Below are positions 14,544-21,947 of a stretch of 24,681 bases of DNA, piece by piece. The stretch covers positions 1 to 24,681 of the forward strand of contig UQUC01000026.1 in NCBI GenBank assembly GCA_900544105.1. Direction: 5' to 3'. Both the position numbers and the translations under genes were made by a program. Under the pieces are notes generated by a model. It searched no databases, had not been told where the DNA came from, and saw nothing but the letters and a program-made list of their open reading frames with translations. The DNA comes from an uncultured Oscillibacter sp. GTDB lineage: Bacteria; Bacillota; Clostridia; Oscillospirales; Oscillospiraceae. Positions within the stretch are counted from its first letter, which is position 1; each line of letters begins with the position of its first letter.

Positions 14544-15589
14544 GCGACAGCGTGATGTATCCGGAAGCCGGCCGCTGGGTCAACAGCTACCTGGTGGGCG
14601 CCAACGCCTACAAAATTATGTCGACCCCCGAGGAGGCACAGCAGCTGCTGCTGGACGATAGCGAGGACTTTCTGCAAACAGGGACGGAGCGCCACTATAT
14701 TCAGGTGCGATGCCGGAACGAGAATAAACCGCTGTGGCTGGTGCCGTTCCGGGTCAAGCGGGAGGAGTTGCTGCGGGTATCCGACGTGCTGGAGCAGATT
14801 CAGATGGGACGAATCCTGCGGGAGGGCTTTTTCTGGCCGTTCGATCTGGTCCGGAGCGATGAAATGCAGGGATATGTGCTGCATCCCTTCAGCATGGATG
14901 CGTATCCCTCTGTCCGCCGGTTTTTGCCCAGCTCTGACACGCCCAGGTGGACCATTGCCGTCCATCTGTTCCGCAGGATCGGGCAGCTGCACCGTGAGGG
15001 CCTGACGCTGAACGGCTTTGGCAGGGATCAGGTGCGCGTGGAGTATGGGACAAACCAGGTGTATCTGGTTCCGGGTGAAACAATTTCTCGGGTTTCGCAG
15101 CTCGGCGCGGCCTTTCGCGGCGACTTTCTGTCTGTGCCGCAGGTGGTGGAGCAGCAGCTGGAGAAAAATGGCATCGTGCTGGACGGGTGCGTGCGCGACA
15201 TATTCTCGGCAGCGGTAATTGCCTTTTATCTGCTGTTCTATACCCATCCTTTCATCGGGGAGGAGTACAGCCACCTGATGCGGGAGCAATATCTGGAATA
15301 TTTTCAGAGTCACCCGGTGTTTCTGTTTGACGCCGGAGGGCACAATGGAACGGGACATCATCAATTCGGCGCGGAGATAACGGCCCAATGGTGGAGAGCG
15401 CAGCCGGAGCTGCGGCAGCTGTTTTCAGATTTCTTTGCGGCGCTGTGTGCAGGACAGATCGATGAAAATGCCCCGTGGAATGACACGGAGAACTGGATCC
15501 GCTGCCTTCTGGAGGATGCAGCCGTGAACGATAACGATAAGAGCCGCACAAGCTACGAGCTGGAGCTGGAAAAATTCCATCTGGTCTGA
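14540..15589 (+). CDS. kinase-like (pseudokinase) protein (349 aa)
   Basis: The layout is that of a protein kinase domain with degraded chemistry. After an N-terminal beta-rich lobe (about 20-118, with YIQVRCRNENKPLWLVPFRV where the ATP-binding lysine strand would be), the hinge-like YVLHPFS (112-118) is followed by LHREGLTLNGFGRDQVRV (150-167), which aligns with the catalytic loop HxxGxxHGDLxxxN but lacks its catalytic Asp. The DFG position reads VPGE. AAVIAFYLLFYTHPFIG (224-240) matches the helix F region ending in (G/T)HPFxG of bacterial kinases. I read it as a pseudokinase. The alignment was made by eye. It overlaps the upstream gene by 4 nt. A signalling or scaffold role with the 726-aa protein is inferred. 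Confidence 0.85.
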   Translation: MSDSVMYPEAGRWVNSYLVGANAYKIMSTPEEAQQLLLDDSEDFLQTGTERHYIQVRCRNENKPLWLVPFRVKREELLRVSDVLEQIQMGRILREGFFWPFDLVRSDEMQGYVLHPFSMDAYPSVRRFLPSSDTPRWTIAVHLFRRIGQLHREGLTLNGFGRDQVRVEYGTNQVYLVPGETISRVSQLGAAFRGDFLSVPQVVEQQLEKNGIVLDGCVRDIFSAAVIAFYLLFYTHPFIGEEYSHLMREQYLEYFQSHPVFLFDAGGHNGTGHHQFGAEITAQWWRAQPELRQLFSDFFAALCAGQIDENAPWNDTENWIRCLLEDAAVNDNDKSRTSYELELEKFHLV

Positions 15590-15599
15590 GGGGTAAGGC

Positions 15600-16562
15600 A
15601 TGAGAGAGATATTGAAAGAAGTAGTCAACGAGCAGGGATTACAGATTTTACAGACGCCCGCGATGCTGCGGGCAAAATTGGAAGAAAAAGGCGACGACCG
15701 CAGCGATGCGCTGCTGTGGGAGCTTATCCTGACGGCCTGCCCCAGCGTGGCGGATGTGGCCGTGCAGCCGGAGCTTTCCCGCGCGGAGGTCAACACGGTG
15801 ATCGGCGCGGTGACCAAGACCACCATGCTGTCTGCCTCCCTGGTGAGAAGGATGGTCCAGCAGCTGCTGGATGCCGCGCAGGTGAAGCTATCGCCGGTGC
15901 CGCGGTTTCTGATCCTCGCCAACGGCAGGCACGGCGGAGCGTGCTCGGTGGAGGATCAGCGGGAGGGCGAGGTCCTGCAGGCGGCTCTTGCGTCGCTGGA
16001 GACGGACACGGAAACGGCCCTCAGCGACCTGCAGACCCTGTCCCAGGCCGGGAACGCCTATGCCAGCTACCAGCTGGGCCTGTACTACAGCAGCCACAAG
16101 ATGGAGGGGATGGATACCCAGCAGGTGGCGCAGAACTTCTTCAACTGCGCCGCGCAGCAGGGCTATGGCCCGGGCTATGGCGCCCTGGCGGATTATGCAC
16201 TGAACGGGCGGCGAAAGAATCTTCGCCGGGCGGCCCAGTATTTTGGGTATCCCACATCCCTGGCGGGCCGGGACGGCAAAAGGTGGAGCAAAAACGCCGC
16301 GGACCTGTTGGCCTATCGGGAGCAGAACGTCCGCAGCGGAAGACAGACCCTGCTGCTGGTGGTGGTCACGCTGGTGATAACGCTGCTGGCGGGTATTTGC
16401 AGTCCTCGCGAATTTGCGATGGCGGTTCCGGCGCTGGTGCTGGAGCTTGGCTGCGGGGTTCGCTGCGTGCTGGGACTGGTTATGGACCCCTACGGCTCCT
16501 ACCGCTTTGTGTATGCCGCCCTGGCTGCCTGCTGGCTGCTGAACATCCTATGCCTGGTCTGA
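15600..16562 (+). CDS. Sel1-repeat-like membrane protein (320 aa)
   Basis: The N-terminal 100 residues are helical and unassigned. Residues about 138-220 hold Sel1/TPR-like repeats: ALSDLQTLSQAGNAYASYQL, then LYYSS, then AQNFFNCAAQQGYGPGYGAL and LRRAAQYFG, the spacing of alternating short helices seen in SLR proteins, which bind partner proteins. The C-terminus has three hydrophobic stretches (about 249-266, 272-293 and 302-320), so the repeats would face the cytoplasm from a membrane anchor. ATG 15600 follows GAGGGG; the gap from the previous gene is 10 nt. It could tether the kinase-like and 726-aa proteins to the membrane; inference from order only. Confidence 0.87.
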   Translation: MREILKEVVNEQGLQILQTPAMLRAKLEEKGDDRSDALLWELILTACPSVADVAVQPELSRAEVNTVIGAVTKTTMLSASLVRRMVQQLLDAAQVKLSPVPRFLILANGRHGGACSVEDQREGEVLQAALASLETDTETALSDLQTLSQAGNAYASYQLGLYYSSHKMEGMDTQQVAQNFFNCAAQQGYGPGYGALADYALNGRRKNLRRAAQYFGYPTSLAGRDGKRWSKNAADLLAYREQNVRSGRQTLLLVVVTLVITLLAGICSPREFAMAVPALVLELGCGVRCVLGLVMDPYGSYRFVYAALAACWLLNILCLV

Positions 16563-16575
16563 GGGGAGGCACAGT

Positions 16576-17313
16576 ATGAGTACATCTTATTTCATGAACA
16601 TCGGCGCGTATGTGGCCACGGTGATTTTTGCGGCTGCGCGTCTGGCTGTGGGAGGAGTGCTGACCGAGCCCGGCGCGCTGATCCCGGCACTGCTGGTGCT
16701 GGGGATCCTGCTTATCCCCTTGGCGTCTAAGGGTGGATTTCAGAAGAGTACCTATCAGACCGGGCCAGCCTTTGGGCTGGCATGGGGCGTCCTTTATGCC
16801 TTTCTGACACCTGTTGTCCTGGCTGCGGTATCCTCCGGATGGAGCGACCTTTGCTCCCGCGTGGGAAAGCTTACGCATCTGGGCTGGCCTATGGTGGCCG
16901 GGGCGGTGCTGCTGGCTGCGCTGACGCTGGAAAAAGGCGCGCAAAAGCAAAGTATATATCGGGCGGCCCGGCTTCTGGTATGGGCGGCCTACATCCTGCT
17001 GCTGAACTGGCGCGCCGGCGCCATGCGGCTGGATGCGGATGATTGCTGGCTGATCAGCGTGCTGGGCGTTCCGGTGGCGGGCGCGGTGTATGAGCTGCTG
17101 GAGCAGAAGGGTCAGGTCACTGCCAAATGGTATCATGCGCCGTTGGCGCTTCTGGGCGTTTCCTGGTGTGTGCTGACGGTATTCCTATCCGTGCGATACA
17201 GGGCGGCAAACGCAATGGAGATCTACCCGAAGGAGTACAGCACGGTTTGCAGGCTCTGCAATGTGGTGCCGCTGCTGGCTGCGGTGCTTGCTGCGCTGTG
17301 CGTGATATTTTGA
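16576..17313 (+). CDS. polytopic membrane protein, unknown function (245 aa)
   Basis: About eight hydrophobic helices are visible (near residues 8-27, 33-51, 65-87, 101-118, 128-146, 158-173, 187-207 and 226-245) with short loops and few charged residues, so nearly the whole protein is in the membrane. No transporter or enzyme signature is recognised. ATG 16576 follows GGGGAGG. It is 13 nt after the Sel1-like gene and 18 nt before the transglutaminase-like gene, in the same operon. It may serve as a membrane partner of those two proteins. Confidence 0.85.
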   Translation: MSTSYFMNIGAYVATVIFAAARLAVGGVLTEPGALIPALLVLGILLIPLASKGGFQKSTYQTGPAFGLAWGVLYAFLTPVVLAAVSSGWSDLCSRVGKLTHLGWPMVAGAVLLAALTLEKGAQKQSIYRAARLLVWAAYILLLNWRAGAMRLDADDCWLISVLGVPVAGAVYELLEQKGQVTAKWYHAPLALLGVSWCVLTVFLSVRYRAANAMEIYPKEYSTVCRLCNVVPLLAAVLAALCVIF

Positions 17314-17331
17314 CATAAGGAGGAGAGAGAT

Positions 17332-18477
17332 TTGAAGCTTGATATCAGGACCTTGAGCGCGTCTCTGGTGGCCGGATTTGTGAGCTGGTACCTGTGCGCG
17401 GGGATTTACAATAAGAACGCGGATTCCATGTGGACGCCGCTGCTGATGGCGCTGTTGTTTCTTGTGCTGGCGGCGATAACCTGCCTGGTGGTGCACCTTA
17501 CAACGGGGCGGCGCACGAGATTTATGCAATTCAAGGGTATCGGTCAGATCATGACCATGCTGGCTGTGGGCCTGGTGGCGCTGATGACGCTGATTTATGG
17601 GAACTGCCCGGAGCTGTTCCAGATAGATGGCAATGCGACGTATTACTACAACAGCGTTGATCGAGACGGAGAAAAGATGGTGACGGGGATCAGCGAACTT
17701 TCTTACCATATGGATGAGGATACCTATCGCCGGGCCTATCAGCAGTGCGACCGGATCGTTCAGGAGGTGGTAAGCGGGGCGGCGGGCCTTTCTGCGCGAG
17801 AGGCGGAGCTGCATGCCTATCGCTACGTCACCGGCCACTGTGTCTACGACCTGTCCACGCCGTATTGCGGGACGCCCTACGGCGCGCTGGTGGAAGGCCG
17901 GGCCAAGTGTGACGGAACCGGAAAAACCATGCAATGGATCCTGGAGCAGATGGGAATCGTTTGCCTGTCGATTTCCGGCGCGCCCTTGGACGGCGGGAAC
18001 GGGCACCAGTGGAATGTGGCGGAAATTGACGGCATATTTTATGATCTGGATGCCACCGCTGACCTGGGAAACCAGGGGGACAAGCTGCTGTATGGCCGGT
18101 TCAATGTGGATAACCACCTGATTCGGGACCTCTATCCCATCGGAGACGGCTATCTGTCCTGCTTCACTATTCCGGGTACCGACAGCATGTCGGGCAGCTA
18201 TCATGCCCGCAATCATACGCGGGTGGAAAGCGACGCCGACTGCGGGCCGATTTTGGCGCAGCAGTTTTCACAGGTGATACAGAAGAACGGCGGCAGCTTT
18301 GCCATCCAGCTTGCGCAGAGTGCGCAGGTGGATGAACTGAGCCGGATCTTCGGAAAATGGGAGGGCGCCGAGCGCTTCCTGAAGGAGTATGGCGTATCGC
18401 TGCAGGGCTTCGGCTATTACTCGCTGACGCAGCCCGAGACAAACGTCTATCAGTTCACAGTGTACCGGGATTCGTGA
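17332..18477 (+). CDS. membrane-anchored transglutaminase-like protein (381 aa)
   Basis: Three N-terminal TM helices (about 9-28, 36-56 and 70-90) precede a transglutaminase-like cysteine protease/acyltransferase domain. The catalytic triad is intact: C193 in EGRAKCDGTGKTMQ, H225 in GNGHQWNVAEIDG and D240 in FYDLDAT. The positive loop between TM2 and TM3 (GRRTRFMQFK) suggests that the catalytic domain lies outside the cytoplasm. Such domains cleave or cross-link peptides; substrate unknown. Start is TTG 17332, supported by AAGGAGGAGAG 7 nt upstream; there is no better ATG. It is the last gene of the operon and is followed by a terminator. The C-terminal 110 residues are unassigned. Confidence 0.9.
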   Translation: MKLDIRTLSASLVAGFVSWYLCAGIYNKNADSMWTPLLMALLFLVLAAITCLVVHLTTGRRTRFMQFKGIGQIMTMLAVGLVALMTLIYGNCPELFQIDGNATYYYNSVDRDGEKMVTGISELSYHMDEDTYRRAYQQCDRIVQEVVSGAAGLSAREAELHAYRYVTGHCVYDLSTPYCGTPYGALVEGRAKCDGTGKTMQWILEQMGIVCLSISGAPLDGGNGHQWNVAEIDGIFYDLDATADLGNQGDKLLYGRFNVDNHLIRDLYPIGDGYLSCFTIPGTDSMSGSYHARNHTRVESDADCGPILAQQFSQVIQKNGGSFAIQLAQSAQVDELSRIFGKWEGAERFLKEYGVSLQGFGYYSLTQPETNVYQFTVYRDS

Positions 18478-18481
18478 GGAC

Positions 18482-18518
18482 AAAAAGGACTCCTGCCAAG
18501 GCGGCAGGAGTCCTTTTT
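18482..18518 (+). terminator. intrinsic terminator of the five-gene operon
   Basis: A perfect 11-bp GC-rich stem (18487-18497 with 18503-18513) is flanked by A5 and T5, so it can act in both directions. A second weaker CCCC/GGGG hairpin ending in CTTTTT (about 18523-18555) follows. Confidence 0.93.
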
Positions 18519-18562
18519 GTGTCCCCTAAAAGTGCTTTGACCTTTGGGGCTTTTTGACAAGA

Positions 18563-18596
18563 AACAGGGGTCCCGCAGTTCTGCGGGACCCCTGTT
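18563..18596 (-). terminator. terminator downstream of gdhA
   Basis: Two perfect 16-bp arms (18563-18578 and 18581-18596) enclose a TT loop. On the minus strand the hairpin is followed by TCTTGTC, a modest U-tract. It lies about 30 nt after the gdhA stop codon. Confidence 0.85.
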
Positions 18597-18628
18597 GGTT
18601 CTATTTGGATGATATCCTATCTTTCGGC

Positions 18629-19981
18629 TTAGAAGCAGCCCTGCTCCATCATAGCCTCAGCGACCTTCTTGAAGCCGGCGATGTTGGCGCCAGCCACCAG
18701 GTCATAGCCCAGGCCGTACTCGGCAGCGGCATCGGCGGATTCCTTGTGGATGGTCTTCATCATCTTGTGCAGCTGAGCATCGACTTCCTCGGCAGTCCAG
18801 ACCAGACGCTCGGAGTTCTGAGCCATCTCCAGAGCGGAGACGCCCACGCCGCCGGCGTTAACGGCCTTGGAGGGAGCCACAATGATGCCCTTCTGCTGAC
18901 GCAGGAAGTTCAGAGCGTCGTTGGTGGTGGGCATATTGGCCACTTCGATGTAGTACTTCACGCCGGAGGCAGCAATCTTCTCGGCGGACTCCATGCGAAC
19001 GTCGTTCTGCATGGCGGCGGGCATGTACACGTCAACATCCTTGACGCCCCAGCACTTCTCGCCAGCCACGAACTCGCAGCCGAACTTGTCGGCATAGGGT
19101 TTGCAGTGCATAGGATCCTTGGCGCGCATCTCCAGGATGTAGTTCAGCTTCTCGTCGGTGATAACGCCGTCGGGATCGTGAACGTAACCATCGGGACCGG
19201 CAAAGTAGGTGACGGCAGCGCCCAGCTGAGCGGCCTTCTTCATGATGCCCCAGCCCACGTTGCCGTAGCCGGAGATGGCGATCTTCTTGCCCTCGATGGT
19301 GTCATTCTCGTGCTTGAGCACTTCCTGCAGATAGTAGATAGCGCCGTAGCCGGTGGCCTCGGGACGGATCAGGGAACCGCCGTAGCTCAGGCCCTTGCCG
19401 GTGAGCACGCCGTTCTCCCACACGCCCTTCAGGCGGCGGTACTGGCCATACAGGTAGCCGATCTCGCGGCCGCCCACGCCCATATCACCGGCGGGAACGT
19501 CGATGTCGGGCCCGATGTAACGATACAGAGCCGTCATGAAGCTCTGGCAGAAACGCATGACCTCGGCGTCGGACTTGCCGGCGGGATCAAAGTCGGAACC
19601 GCCCTTGGCGCCGCCGATGGGGAGGCCGGTCAGGCTGTTCTTGAAGGTCTGCTCGAAGCCCAGGAACTTGATGATGCCCTCATACACGTTCTTCTGGAAG
19701 CGCAGGCCGCCCTTGTAGGGGCCGATGGCGCCGTTGAACTGGCAGCGCCAGCCGCGGTTGGTGTGCCACTGGCCGTTGTCGTCGCACCACACAACGCGGA
19801 AGGTGAACATACGCTCGGGCTCGACCATGCGGTTCAGCAGGTCGACCTTCTCATACTCGGGGTGCTTCTCGATGACAGGCTCCAGAGAGGACAGGACCTC
19901 CTCGACGGTCTGCACGAACTCGGGCTCGTTGCCATGCTTGGTTCTGACGTTCTCCAGAACGCTGGCCAGATAAGCATTCAT
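18629..19981 (-). CDS. gdhA: NADP-type glutamate dehydrogenase (450 aa)
   Basis: GdhA interconverts 2-oxoglutarate plus ammonium and glutamate in the cytoplasm. The sequence is collinear with the bacterial 450-aa hexameric enzyme: EPERMFTFRVVW (54-65), substrate lysine in GPYKGG (K90), catalytic lysine in LPIGGAKGG (K126), DVPAGDMGVGGREIGY, and the dinucleotide-binding SGYGNVGWG. One family position differs: EVANMPTT where many members have EGANMPTT. ATG 19981 follows GAGGAGG and gives the usual N-terminus (MNAYLASVLENVRTKHG). The gene is alone, with its own promoter and terminator. In gut Clostridia it links ammonia, including that released from purines and amino acids, to glutamate. NADP preference is by family, not proven here. 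Confidence 0.97.
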   Translation of the reverse strand: MNAYLASVLENVRTKHGNEPEFVQTVEEVLSSLEPVIEKHPEYEKVDLLNRMVEPERMFTFRVVWCDDNGQWHTNRGWRCQFNGAIGPYKGGLRFQKNVYEGIIKFLGFEQTFKNSLTGLPIGGAKGGSDFDPAGKSDAEVMRFCQSFMTALYRYIGPDIDVPAGDMGVGGREIGYLYGQYRRLKGVWENGVLTGKGLSYGGSLIRPEATGYGAIYYLQEVLKHENDTIEGKKIAISGYGNVGWGIMKKAAQLGAAVTYFAGPDGYVHDPDGVITDEKLNYILEMRAKDPMHCKPYADKFGCEFVAGEKCWGVKDVDVYMPAAMQNDVRMESAEKIAASGVKYYIEVANMPTTNDALNFLRQQKGIIVAPSKAVNAGGVGVSALEMAQNSERLVWTAEEVDAQLHKMMKTIHKESADAAAEYGLGYDLVAGANIAGFKKVAEAMMEQGCF

Positions 19982-20065
19982 AATAGTTGCCTCCTCAAAA
20001 ATTGTTCCAAGATTGTTCAAAATCGAATGGGTAGATGAAATTTGCTCATACCCCCATCCGTTCTG

Positions 20066-20094
20066 ATAATAACACCATTCCGGCAAATACTCAA
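20066..20094 (-). promoter_or_regulatory. promoter of gdhA
   Basis: On the minus strand TTGAGT (20094-20089), a 17-nt spacer and TATTAT (20071-20066) lie about 85 nt upstream of the gdhA start. The leader contains a short GGGTATGA/TCATCTACCC hairpin. Confidence 0.6.
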
Positions 20095-20376
20095 GGGGGT
20101 TATTCCGAAAATCGTCCCTCGCGACCGTAAAATCTTCGCGGTGTTTTTTGTGCATTTTGTAAAAATGCACATTCCCTCCTTTGCACCCGGCAGCCGCCGC
20201 AAATTGTGGATTCCGGCCTATTTGATGATTATTTCACAATTTCGCGATACAGACTCTTTCGCCCGCAAAATTACCGGTATCCCGACTTTGTAGATTTTTT
20301 TTTAGGGATTCCGGCCTGGCCCGGCTGGCTTTTTCGGAATCCTGCACATTTTTTGCCGCTGGAGCTAAAATTTCTG
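20095..20376. other. intergenic region between the gdhA and ssnA promoters
   Basis: No gene is seen. Two inverted repeats stand out: 20150-20170 (arms GTGCATTTT and AAAATGCAC around GTA) and 20306-20342 (arms GGATTCCG and CGGAATCC around a GC-rich centre). The 12-mer GGATTCCGGCCT occurs at 20208-20219 and again at 20306-20317. These could be regulator sites for the divergent genes. Confidence 0.45.
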
Positions 20377-20405
20377 TTGCATTTTTATACCAAAGCGTGT
20401 AAAAT
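20377..20405 (+). promoter_or_regulatory. promoter of the ssnA-ygfK operon
   Basis: TTGCAT (20377-20382), a 17-nt spacer and TAAAAT (20400-20405) make a good sigma-A promoter. Transcription would start near 20412, about 155 nt before the ssnA start codon. Confidence 0.7.
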
Positions 20406-20411
20406 ATAGGC

Positions 20412-20526
20412 AACAATCCAAGATTGGTAGCTGTAAGGAAGTGCCTCGCGCACGGGCTGCAACTATCACTCGGCTGTTGCTTGAGTGTTTCAGATCTCCA
20501 TCCGGAGGTTTGAAACATTTTTCTTT
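20412..20526 (+). ncRNA. structured leader with intrinsic terminator, candidate riboswitch or attenuator
   Basis: The transcript between the promoter and ssnA can form several stems: CAATC/GATTG (20414-20426), GTGC/GCAC (20441-20453), GCAAC/GTTGC (20459-20463 with 20476-20480) and, competing with the last, CACTC/GAGTG (20467-20471 with 20483-20487). The final element, 20486-20517, is a 14-bp stem (three G-U) with loop ATCC followed by TTTTTCTTT, a textbook terminator. No promoter fits between it and ssnA, so ssnA expression requires read-through. The CACTC/GAGTG stem shares the base of the terminator stem. I match it to no known riboswitch class. It could also be a free small RNA of about 115 nt. 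Confidence 0.6.
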
Positions 20527-20565
20527 ACCCGGAAGCATTGGAACAATTCAAAAGGAGGAACACAC

Positions 20566-21909
20566 ATGAATCTGGTCATCAACGGAAGACTCATCACCCG
20601 GGACGAGGGCGGCAAGGGCTATTATGAGCACGGGGCCGTGGCCTATGAGGGCGCCACCATCACCGAGGTGGGCCAGGAGAGCGCCCTGCGGGCCAAGTAT
20701 CCCCAGGCTCACATCATCGACGCCAAGGGCGGCATCATCATGCCCGCCTTCATCAACGCCCATACCCACATCTATTCCGCCCTGGCCCGGGGCCTGTCCA
20801 TTGTGGGCAACAACCCCACCAATTTCTATGAGGTGCTGGACGGCACCTGGTGGGCCATCGACCGGAAGCTGACCCTGGAGGGGACCCGGGCCAGCGCCGA
20901 CGCCCTGTACATCGACTGCATCAAGCAGGGCGTTACCACCATCTTTGATCACCACGCTTCCTATGCCGAGATCCCCGGCTCCCTGCACACCATTGCCGAG
21001 TCCGCCAAGAGGTTCGGCATCCGCTCCTGCCTGTGCTATGAGGTCTCCGACCGGGACGGCGAGGAGAAGTGCCTCCAGGCCATCCAGGAAAACGCCGACT
21101 TCATCACCGAGTGCCAGAAGAACCAGGATCCCATGCTGGCCGCCATGTTCGGCGGACACGCTCTGTTCACCATCAGCGACAAGACCTTCGACCGCATGGT
21201 GGCCGCCAACAATGGCCGCACCGGCTACCACATCCATGTGTCCGAGGGCATGAACGACGTGTACGACTCCCTGCAAAACTATGGCCGCCGTCCGGTGCAG
21301 CGGCTCCAGGACCACGGCATCCTGGGCCCCAAGACCATTCTGGGCCACTGCATCCATGTGAACACCGCCGAGATGGACATCATCAAGGAGACCGGCACCA
21401 TGGTGGTCAACAACCCCGAGAGCAACATGGGCAACGCCATCGGCATCTGCCCGGTGCTCCAGCTGCACAAGCGGGGCATCCTGCTGGGCATGGGCACCGA
21501 TGCCTATACCAACGATATGCTGGAGTCCCTGAAGGTGGCCCTGTGCTCCCAGCGCAGCCAGAACTGTCTGCCCAACGTGGGCTGGTGCGAGGTCACGGAC
21601 ATGCTGTTCCGCAACAACGCCAAGATCGGCGAAAAGTACTTCCCGGTGCAGCTGGGCGTGCTGAAGGCCGGCGCCGCCGCGGACATCATCGTCATGGACT
21701 ATAAGCCCTTCACCCCCTTCTCCGACGAGAACATCGACGGCCACATGATCTTCGGCATGACCGGCCGCCAGTGCCAGACCACCATCGCAGGCGGCAAGCT
21801 CCTGATGCAGGACCGCCAGCTGGTGGGCATCGACGAGGAGGCGGAAAATGCCCACATCCTGGAGGCTGCCAAGAAGCTCTGGGGCAGCCTGAACAACCGG
21901 GTGTATTGA
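20566..21909 (+). CDS. ssnA: SsnA-type putative aminohydrolase (447 aa)
   Basis: SsnA is a metal-dependent amidohydrolase of the cytosine deaminase/chlorohydrolase group encoded in selenium- and purine-related clusters. The fold's metal ligands are visible: H66 and H68 in NAHTHIY, H224 in HIHVSEG with E227, H261 in GHCIHV, and D312 in GMGTDAY. Length matches the E. coli protein (about 442 aa). ATG 20566 has AAAGGAGG upstream; the frame extends to 20485 through the terminator hairpin and is not used. ygfK starts 38 nt downstream with its own GGAGG. Substrate is not proven; gut-anaerobe studies place ssnA-ygfK within a conserved uric acid/purine degradation cluster. Expression probably depends on the upstream attenuator. 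Confidence 0.92.
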   Translation: MNLVINGRLITRDEGGKGYYEHGAVAYEGATITEVGQESALRAKYPQAHIIDAKGGIIMPAFINAHTHIYSALARGLSIVGNNPTNFYEVLDGTWWAIDRKLTLEGTRASADALYIDCIKQGVTTIFDHHASYAEIPGSLHTIAESAKRFGIRSCLCYEVSDRDGEEKCLQAIQENADFITECQKNQDPMLAAMFGGHALFTISDKTFDRMVAANNGRTGYHIHVSEGMNDVYDSLQNYGRRPVQRLQDHGILGPKTILGHCIHVNTAEMDIIKETGTMVVNNPESNMGNAIGICPVLQLHKRGILLGMGTDAYTNDMLESLKVALCSQRSQNCLPNVGWCEVTDMLFRNNAKIGEKYFPVQLGVLKAGAAADIIVMDYKPFTPFSDENIDGHMIFGMTGRQCQTTIAGGKLLMQDRQLVGIDEEAENAHILEAAKKLWGSLNNRVY

Positions 21910-21947
21910 TGCGCTGATCTTTTACGATTCAAAAAGGAGGAACCCCC

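Noticed and set aside
18554..20038. Plus-strand gene opposite gdhA
   Set aside because: The minus-strand product is an unmistakable glutamate dehydrogenase; the plus frame is its shadow.
19982..20170. 63-codon in-frame extension of gdhA to a GTG at 20170 with an AAGGAGG-like site
   Set aside because: The promoter at 20066-20094 lies inside it, the usual GdhA N-terminus begins at 19981 with its own strong ribosome site, and the extension has no family similarity that I recognise.
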